Shown: positions 59,416 to 64,000 of the stretch, in pieces
How the letters are laid out: each line of letters starts with the position of its first letter
How positions within the stretch are numbered: the first letter of the stretch is position 1
From: Bacillus_BD oryzisoli_A
GTDB taxonomy: Bacteria > Bacillota > Bacilli > Bacillales > Cytobacillaceae
Assembly (NCBI RefSeq): GCF_043641075.1
Contig: NZ_JBHZRC010000001.1
Coordinates: 1,364,001-1,428,000 of the forward strand
Direction of reading: 5' to 3'
Length of the DNA stretch: 64,000 bases
Made by a program: the position numbers and the translations under genes
The notes under the pieces: generated by a model
The model's database searches: none
Told to the model about the DNA's origin: nothing
What the model saw: the letters and a program-made list of their open reading frames with translations, nothing else

Positions 59416-60477
59416 TTAAAGAATAATGAGTTCTTTGTCTGAATGTGTCAGCGTTTCATTTCCTTTTGATGTGATTACGGTATCATCTTCAATCCGGACA
59501 CCGCCTAGTCCAGGAATATAAATACCCGGTTCAACGGTCACAACCATTCCCGGCTCAAGAACAAGGTCCGATTTTAGCGACAGTGCAGGGCCTTCGTGCA
59601 CTTCCAGTCCGATACCATGTCCGGTTGAATGTCCAAAATACTCTCCGTATCCTTTTTCCGTAATATAATCTCTTGTCAAAGCATCTGCTTCTTTTCCGCT
59701 CATTCCCGGCTTTATGCCAGCAACACCACGTTTTTGTGCTTCTAAAACAATATCATATATTTCCTTTAATTTAGCATCGGGTTCTCCCACCGCTATTGTA
59801 CGTGTGATATCTGAAACATATCCATGATAATAGGCACCAAAATCTAATGTAACGAAATCACCTTTTTCGATCATTTTATCTGATGCAACACCGTGTGGAA
59901 GTGCAGAACGATAACCAGATGCCACAATCGTATCAAAAGAAGATGAAGCAGCACCTGCTTTTCTCATAAAGAACTCCAATTCATTCGATACCTCAAGCTC
60001 AGAAACTCCTGGATGAATAAATTGTAAGATATGGGTAAATGCTGAATCCGCAATCTCGGCAGCTTCCTTTAATATCTTAATCTCTGCATCCGTCTTAATC
60101 AAGCGTAATTTTTCTATTACACCTGAAACAGGTATCAGTTCAGCCTGAATAACAGATTCAAACTCATTAAAGGTGGAATATGTAACATAATCTTGTTCAA
60201 AGCCTAATTTTTTTATCCCCAATGCAGCCGTCTGACTTGCTATTTCCTCAGGAATACTGTTTTTTTGCTGGACAATATCATAGCCTTCACACTGCTTGGA
60301 GGCTTGCACTACATATCGAAAATCTGTAATAAAAATGGCTTTATCAAGACTAATCAATACAACACCAGCAGTACCAGTAAAATTAGATACATAACGCCGG
60401 TTATACGGGCTAGTAATTAATATGCCGTCCAATCCTTGAATTTCAATTGCTGCACGGAGTTTTTCTAATTTTTCCAA
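59416..60477 (-). CDS. yqhT: Xaa-Pro aminopeptidase-like M24 peptidase YqhT
   Basis: This 353-residue pita-bread metallopeptidase is likely a proline dipeptidase/aminopeptidase P. The creatinase N-domain (1-130) is followed by metal ligands in TLDFGAYYHGYVSDITRT (two Asp), GHSTGHGIGLEVHEGP (His), VEPGIYIPG (Glu) and GGVRIEDD (Glu). TTG 60477 has GGAGAGG upstream and gives exactly the B. subtilis length. Co-occurrence with efp suggests a shared role around proline-rich peptides. Confidence 0.93.
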   Translation of the reverse strand: MEKLEKLRAAIEIQGLDGILITSPYNRRYVSNFTGTAGVVLISLDKAIFITDFRYVVQASKQCEGYDIVQQKNSIPEEIASQTAALGIKKLGFEQDYVTYSTFNEFESVIQAELIPVSGVIEKLRLIKTDAEIKILKEAAEIADSAFTHILQFIHPGVSELEVSNELEFFMRKAGAASSSFDTIVASGYRSALPHGVASDKMIEKGDFVTLDFGAYYHGYVSDITRTIAVGEPDAKLKEIYDIVLEAQKRGVAGIKPGMSGKEADALTRDYITEKGYGEYFGHSTGHGIGLEVHEGPALSLKSDLVLEPGMVVTVEPGIYIPGLGGVRIEDDTVITSKGNETLTHSDKELIIL

Positions 60478-60620
60478 CTGATCCTCTCCTTTAACGTACA
60501 AAGGTGTCTTAAAATGCAGGCGCCACATTTGTGGATGCCGGACATCTTAGGACACCCTCATTGTCTTTTATTACTATACACATTTTACCATAAGGTCTTT
60601 CAACAACACTATGGAAAGGA

Positions 60621-61133
60621 TTATTGTGAAGTTACTTCTTTTTCCTTTTTACTACTGTTAATTTCATTTTCCTCATATGAAATAGTGTAGCCTACAAATA
60701 ATCCGAATAACACATACAAGCAAATCGAAGTAACAATTGTGTTTAAATCAATTTTATTAAACGGACGTATTCCAGGGAAAATGGGGTTTAATACAAAAAA
60801 CACTAAGAGAAAAAGAACGATTCCATATGCTATCCCAGCCCAAATATTGTTGAATCTTCTCAAAGTTACATAATAAAGAAGTGCTGCAACAATGGAAATA
60901 ACACCAATTAGAATAATCGCAATAACCGTTCCAAGCCACCCTTTTTTCCAGTCCCCTAATGCCCATGGTTCCAAAATGACCCGGGGAGGAATTTCAGTAA
61001 AACTAAAAATGTATGCTAAGTAGGCCAAACAAGCAAAAATAATGCCGCCGATTAATCCGGTTAATACAACAAGGGTCATAAACGACATGGGTTTTTCTTT
61101 CATTTCCTCTCTTGATACTTTGTCATCAGCCAT
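60621..61133 (-). CDS. yqhR: YqhR family membrane protein
   Basis: This 170-residue protein has four transmembrane helices (about 18-38, 63-85, 95-113, 130-150) and the family pattern IPPRVILEPWALGDWKKGWLG between helices 1 and 2. Function unknown. An ATG at 61133 has GGAGG ten bases upstream. B. subtilis yqhR occupies the same neighbourhood, but aroQ and yqhQ, which flank it there, are missing here. Confidence 0.85.
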   Translation of the reverse strand: MADDKVSREEMKEKPMSFMTLVVLTGLIGGIIFACLAYLAYIFSFTEIPPRVILEPWALGDWKKGWLGTVIAIILIGVISIVAALLYYVTLRRFNNIWAGIAYGIVLFLLVFFVLNPIFPGIRPFNKIDLNTIVTSICLYVLFGLFVGYTISYEENEINSSKKEKEVTSQ

Positions 61134-61599
61134 TAATAACACCTCCGTTCATAGTATGCCCCATATACTATATCCTTACATCTTTTGGAATAAATTAATC
61201 CCCTAATAAAGAAAAAATATTATTTTTATATATTAATTTCATCGAATCCTATAGATATAATCAGAAATAATTTGGAATCAATTCAGATAATGGCAGTTTT
61301 AAAAACTTTGGTGTAAAATATAGTTAGAAAATCGAATTAATCTACTCACAAACCCCTGATTTCTTAATATTATATTTATTATGAGTCTTTCCTTTTATCT
61401 GTTTTAGTACACCTCTAAAAAAAGAGTTAAATCTTCATTTTTTTAAAGGATTTTTAGTTGTTTATTCCGAATATTCTTATATAATAAAGAGAAAACCCAA
61501 ATAAATCTGAATTATTAGTATAAATATGGTATTTTTCTATCTAAATTAAGTTTAAAAAATGGAAAAAGTGCTCATCATGCTCATAGGGAGGTGGCTTTC
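61134..61599. other. AT-rich gap between yqhR and yqhP
   Basis: This 466-nt region separates divergent genes and is very AT-rich. I found a plausible promoter for yqhP (61458-61485) and no supported gene. In B. subtilis yqhQ lies near here. No remnant of it is recognisable. Confidence 0.6.
61458..61485 (+). promoter_or_regulatory. Promoter of yqhP
   Basis: TTGTTT (61458-61463) and TATAAT (61480-61485) are separated by 16 bp, about 115 nt before the yqhP start. Confidence 0.5.
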
Positions 61600-61980
61600 T
61601 TGAAAAATCGGATTTCGTTTTCTATTGTTGTCGGGCTTATTATTTTGGCGGTCATTGGGGTGGCATCTAAACTCTTTACAAATCCTGCCGGTTTTTTCCA
61701 AGGAATCGCTGTTATGCTCGTGATTGGAGCTGTCATTTTCTTTCTGATAAGGCGCTTTTACAAACCAAGCCCTGCTAAACGTGAGCAACGAGCTTTTGTG
61801 AAAGCTGCAAAAAGATCAGTTAAAAGACTTAACCAGAAGGAACCTAGTCAGCCGAAGAAAAAACAGAACAATTTAACGTCCATCAAAAAGTTAAGGGCCA
61901 GAAAAAATCAATCGAACCCTCAGCTTACAGTTATTGAAGGAAAAAAAGGGAAAAAGAAAAACCGAGCCTCATTCTTTTGA
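61600..61980 (+). CDS. yqhP: SA1362/YqhP family protein
   Basis: This 126-residue protein has two transmembrane helices (about 6-24 and 34-53) and a long lysine-rich cytosolic tail with many basic and polar residues (KKKQNN, KKGKKKNR). It fits the SA1362/YqhP family, function unknown. TTG 61600 is preferred since AGGGAGG lies eight bases upstream, while GTG 61591 overlaps that site. Confidence 0.8.
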   Translation: MKNRISFSIVVGLIILAVIGVASKLFTNPAGFFQGIAVMLVIGAVIFFLIRRFYKPSPAKREQRAFVKAAKRSVKRLNQKEPSQPKKKQNNLTSIKKLRARKNQSNPQLTVIEGKKGKKKNRASFF

Positions 61981-61997
61981 GACTTGGTTTTTTTTAT
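61957..61997 (+). terminator. Terminator of yqhP
   Basis: AAAACCGAG-CCTC pairs with TTGAG-ACTTGGTTTT with small mismatches and is followed by T8. It overlaps the end of the yqhP coding region. Confidence 0.75.
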
Positions 61998-62000
61998 TAA

Positions 62001-62053
62001 CAAATTCGCCCGTCGAATTTGTTAAAGTAGAGGAATTCTGCTGAATGAAGTTA
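62001..62053. repeat. Dispersed palindromic repeat, copy 3 (short form)
   Basis: Left dyad CAAATTCGCCCGTCGAATTTG followed almost directly by the right arm GGAATTCTGCTGAATGAAGTTAA. The middle blocks seen in the other two copies are deleted. The final TTA at 62051-62053 is the stop codon of yqhO on the minus strand. Confidence 0.8.
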
Positions 62054-62956
62054 AAGTACTTTAAACTTGCGGTCATATCTCCAGGAATTAAAAAACTTAA
62101 TGGCACAATCTCTCCCTTGCTGCACAAGCTGGAGTTTCATTTCATCTGTTAAGGCAAATTCTGTAGCAAAGACGCCGGTAGAAGGAATAAAGATAATATC
62201 TTTTTCTTGTTTACTGGATATATGGCGTGCATCATGTGCATCCTTCATGGTTTCAAAAAGAGCTTTAAATAGTTGTATTGCATTGTCAATTTTGTGTTTC
62301 GGCACTTCATCCGTTTTGGGGCTAAGCTTAATGCCAATAATCGGCCGCTCTCTTTGATAATGTTCATCTTCAAAAAGCCAAATAGGAAAGTTACTTAATA
62401 CCCCGCCGTCCACGATAATGTTGGTTTCTCGGTCGACCTTTAAGCGTACGGGTTCGAAGAAATATGGAATACTGCAGCTCATTCGGATGGCTCTGGCAAT
62501 TGAAAAGGATTTAGGGTTTAATCCGTATTGATCTAGGTCATCGGGAATCACCATAAGCCGGCTATTTGTAATATCAGAGGCAATAAAGCGTAACTTCTGC
62601 TGCGGTAAATCTGAAAACGTTCTTAGCCCTTTTCGTGCCAGCGTTTCCTCCAGCCACATCTCAAGGGCATCGCCCTTGTATAATCCAAGTGACCAATATA
62701 AAGCAACCCATTTCGTTAAAGAAAAGGGAAGAAAGGATTTTCGTTCATCCAACAATATTTTTAAGTCCATTTCGTCAACTAACTGATAGATCTCTTTGCT
62801 TTTATAACCTGCTGCAATAAAAGCGGCGATGATCGCACCAGCACTGGAACCGGCAACACGGGCAAACTGGTATCCTCTTTTTTCAATCTCTTCGATTGCC
62901 CCGATTAAAGCAATTCCTCTGATACCTCCCCCAGAAAAGACACCATCTATATACAT
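62051..62956 (-). CDS. yqhO: Patatin-like phospholipase YqhO
   Basis: This 301-residue serine hydrolase has the patatin oxyanion motif GVFSGGGIRGIALIG at the N-terminus, the nucleophile GSSAG (near 38-42) and the catalytic Asp in VDGGVLSNFP (near 190). No signal peptide, so it is likely intracellular lipid or acyl hydrolase. ATG 62956 is used; GTG 62965 is too close to the AGGAG site. A repeat element provides its stop codon. Confidence 0.92.
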   Translation of the reverse strand: MYIDGVFSGGGIRGIALIGAIEEIEKRGYQFARVAGSSAGAIIAAFIAAGYKSKEIYQLVDEMDLKILLDERKSFLPFSLTKWVALYWSLGLYKGDALEMWLEETLARKGLRTFSDLPQQKLRFIASDITNSRLMVIPDDLDQYGLNPKSFSIARAIRMSCSIPYFFEPVRLKVDRETNIIVDGGVLSNFPIWLFEDEHYQRERPIIGIKLSPKTDEVPKHKIDNAIQLFKALFETMKDAHDARHISSKQEKDIIFIPSTGVFATEFALTDEMKLQLVQQGRDCAIKFFNSWRYDRKFKVL

Positions 62957-63035
62957 ATCAGCCACTCCTATTTTGTATTTATTACTACATTTTTAATCTG
63001 GAGTTGGTATGGATAGTACCATGGACAAAGAAAAA

Positions 63036-63070
63036 AAAGAAAAAGGACGGAATACCCGCCCTTTTTCTTT
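63036..63070 (-). terminator. Terminator of nrdJ
   Basis: AAAGAAAAAGGGCGGG pairs with CCGTCCTTTTTCTTT (small mismatches) on the minus strand, followed by T-rich sequence, 12 nt after the nrdJ stop. Confidence 0.85.
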
Positions 63071-63081
63071 ATAAAATTATA

Positions 63082-63693
63082 TTATAACCCGCACTTTAAT
63101 TGCGCATTACAGTTAGTACATGTGTTACAGCCGCCAATTTCTTCTACTGTACCTTTACGGCAGACTGGACATGTATCGCCAACCTCTGAACCAATCGTTA
63201 CAGATGTTGAACGCAAATCATTAATTGTATCAAGTAATACAACGTGCTGCTTTGGCTTATCTTTTTTATGTTCATGAGTGTGCTCAAAGTTGTTTTCTTC
63301 TGCTTTTAATGTAAGGACTTGTGCATCACGGGAACCATCAACATATACTGTACCGCCTTTTGCACCACCACGGTATAAACGCTCGTAAACCTTTTCTACT
63401 TGTTCAACGCTATAGCCTTTTGGTGCATTAACAGTCTTACTGATAGAGCTATCAATCCAGCGCTGAATGACACATTGAACATCAGCATGTGCTTCTGGAT
63501 CAAGCTCCATGGCTGTGACAAACCAATGAGGCAGATTATCATGATCTGCTTCAGGGTGCTCCGTTAAATATTCCTGAACAATATCCGCTTTTACTTCGAT
63601 AAATTTACCCAATCTTCCACTTCTGAAATATGAGAAGGAGAAGTAAGGTTCAAGTCCTGTAGATACTCCCACCATTGTACCAGTGGATCCTGT
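63082..63693 (-). CDS. nrdJ: Adenosylcobalamin-dependent ribonucleotide reductase, 3' exon
   Basis: The 203 C-terminal residues of a class II ribonucleotide reductase. They begin TGSTGTMVGVSTGLEP, a strongly conserved catalytic-domain segment, so the protein cannot start here. YRGGAKGGTVYVDGSRDAQ and the zinc-finger-like tail CPVCRKGT followed by CNTCTNC fit the NrdJ C-terminus. The reading frame is interrupted at 63694 by a group I intron. The upstream exon lies outside the window. The enzyme makes deoxynucleotides with B12, matching the B12-dependent mutase at 25 kb. Confidence 0.9.
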   Translation of the reverse strand, partial: TGSTGTMVGVSTGLEPYFSFSYFRSGRLGKFIEVKADIVQEYLTEHPEADHDNLPHWFVTAMELDPEAHADVQCVIQRWIDSSISKTVNAPKGYSVEQVEKVYERLYRGGAKGGTVYVDGSRDAQVLTLKAEENNFEHTHEHKKDKPKQHVVLLDTINDLRSTSVTIGSEVGDTCPVCRKGTVEEIGGCNTCTNCNAQLKCGL

Positions 63694-64000
63694 CTCGTTT
63701 ATTCATATAAAGACGCTACTCTTTATACCGCTTATTATAAGCTGCTTGTGCTTTCACACAAGGATAGACTATATCAAACACTCAGTAAAGTGCCCTCCTA
63801 TTTCCCTCGCCAATCGCTTGCGAGGTACGAGCTGCCGCTCTAGTCGTTGAAGCTTTTATCTTATTGTATTAAATAAGATAACTTGCCTGCTGATTGCCCA
63901 TTGTATTATCTGTTTCATTTTTAAACCATCACGCTTATCGTTACCAATTACGTTGTGGTTGAATCAGCTTTAGGGTGTCCCAGCAATTAAAGAGGTTTCG
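63694..64000 (-). ncRNA. Group I self-splicing intron in nrdJ, 3' part
   Basis: Minus-strand core elements in order: the P4-P6 type sequence AATGGGCAATCAGCAGGCAAG region (63882-63902), a P6 hairpin TTATCTTAT/AATAAGATAA (63857-63881), the P7 5' segment TTCAACGACTAGA (63839-63851), a P8 hairpin CCTCGC/GCGAGG, the P7 3' segment GATATAGTC (63767-63775), a P9 hairpin CTTGTG/CACAAG and a terminal G at 63694. GACTA pairs with TAGTC to form P7, the guanosine-binding helix. The 5' end is outside the window. No endonuclease ORF is visible in this part. Confidence 0.9.

Noticed and set aside
63082..63675. A complete 197-residue protein starting at ATG 63675
   Set aside because: The ATG lies inside a conserved NrdJ motif (TGSTGT before MVGVSTG is also in frame), no ribosome binding site precedes it, and a group I intron lies directly upstream.
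63082..63693. nrdJ as a truncated pseudogene
   Set aside because: The break coincides with a recognisable intron 3' end with intact core helices, so interruption by a splicing intron is more likely than decay.
1..64000. CRISPR arrays, tRNA, rRNA, prophage or complete insertion sequences
   Set aside because: No regularly spaced repeats, no cloverleaf or rRNA sequence and no transposase or integrase coding sequence were recognised.

Overview
The window looks like a chromosomal segment of a low-GC, endospore-forming Bacillaceae bacterium. It carries spo0A, spoIVB and the complete spoIIIAA-AH operon, and its gene order follows the Bacillus subtilis yqj-yqi-yqh region closely (yqjQ, yqjM/namA, rnz, zwf, gndA, polY1, yqjE, yqjD/yqjC, yqjA, artPQM, brxB, bkd operon, bkdR, yqzF, yqiK, spo0A, spoIVB, recN, ahrC, yqxC, dxs, ispA, xseBA, nusB, yqhY, accCB, spoIIIA, efp, yqhT, yqhR, yqhP, yqhO). 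Differences from B. subtilis (extra methylmalonyl-CoA mutase genes, a B12-dependent ribonucleotide reductase, missing ptb, folD and aroQ) point to another Bacillaceae genus. The genus itself is not claimed.

Layout. 1-4.8 kb: end of a yjlC-ndh respiratory operon with a Rex-like operator, an amino-acid ABC importer, an MFS exporter and ywbE. 4.8-15 kb: oxidoreductases yqjQ and namA, a T-box-controlled Na+/amino-acid symporter, rnz, the pentose-phosphate pair zwf/gndA facing each other across a shared terminator, Pol IV and an azoreductase. 15-24 kb: M20 peptidase, acyl-CoA carboxyltransferase plus methylmalonyl-CoA epimerase, a 33-codon Prli42 gene, an L,D-transpeptidase, yqjA, artPQM and bacilliredoxin BrxB. 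23.7-29 kb: meaB-mutB-mutA. 29-38.5 kb: branched-chain keto-acid dehydrogenase operon (bcd-buk-lpdV-bkdAA-bkdAB-bkdB) behind a textbook sigma-54 promoter and its activator BkdR. 38.5-47.6 kb: yqzF, yqiK, spo0A with sigma-H promoter and 0A boxes, spoIVB, recN, ahrC, yqxC, dxs. 47.8-53.2 kb: ispA, xseB, xseA, nusB, yqhY, accC, accB. 53.4-58.7 kb: spoIIIA operon with a sigma-E promoter. 58.8-64 kb: efp, yqhT, yqhR, yqhP, yqhO and the 3' exon of nrdJ preceded by the 3' part of a group I intron.

How it fits together. The bkd operon degrades Val/Ile/Leu to branched acyl-CoAs. Propionyl-CoA arising from Val and Ile can be handled by the carboxyltransferase, epimerase and B12-dependent mutase with its MeaB chaperone, giving succinyl-CoA. 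The mutase and NrdJ both need adenosylcobalamin.

The most interesting signals are the group I intron in nrdJ, a set of 16-bp dyads at both ends of bkdR that look like BkdR binding sites, loss of ptb from the bkd operon, a spoIIIAD gene with no ATG/GTG/TTG start at its expected N-terminus (probable ATT start), a dispersed palindromic repeat whose end supplies the stop codon of two genes, and a two-codon start-stop ORF with a strong ribosome binding site ahead of polY1.
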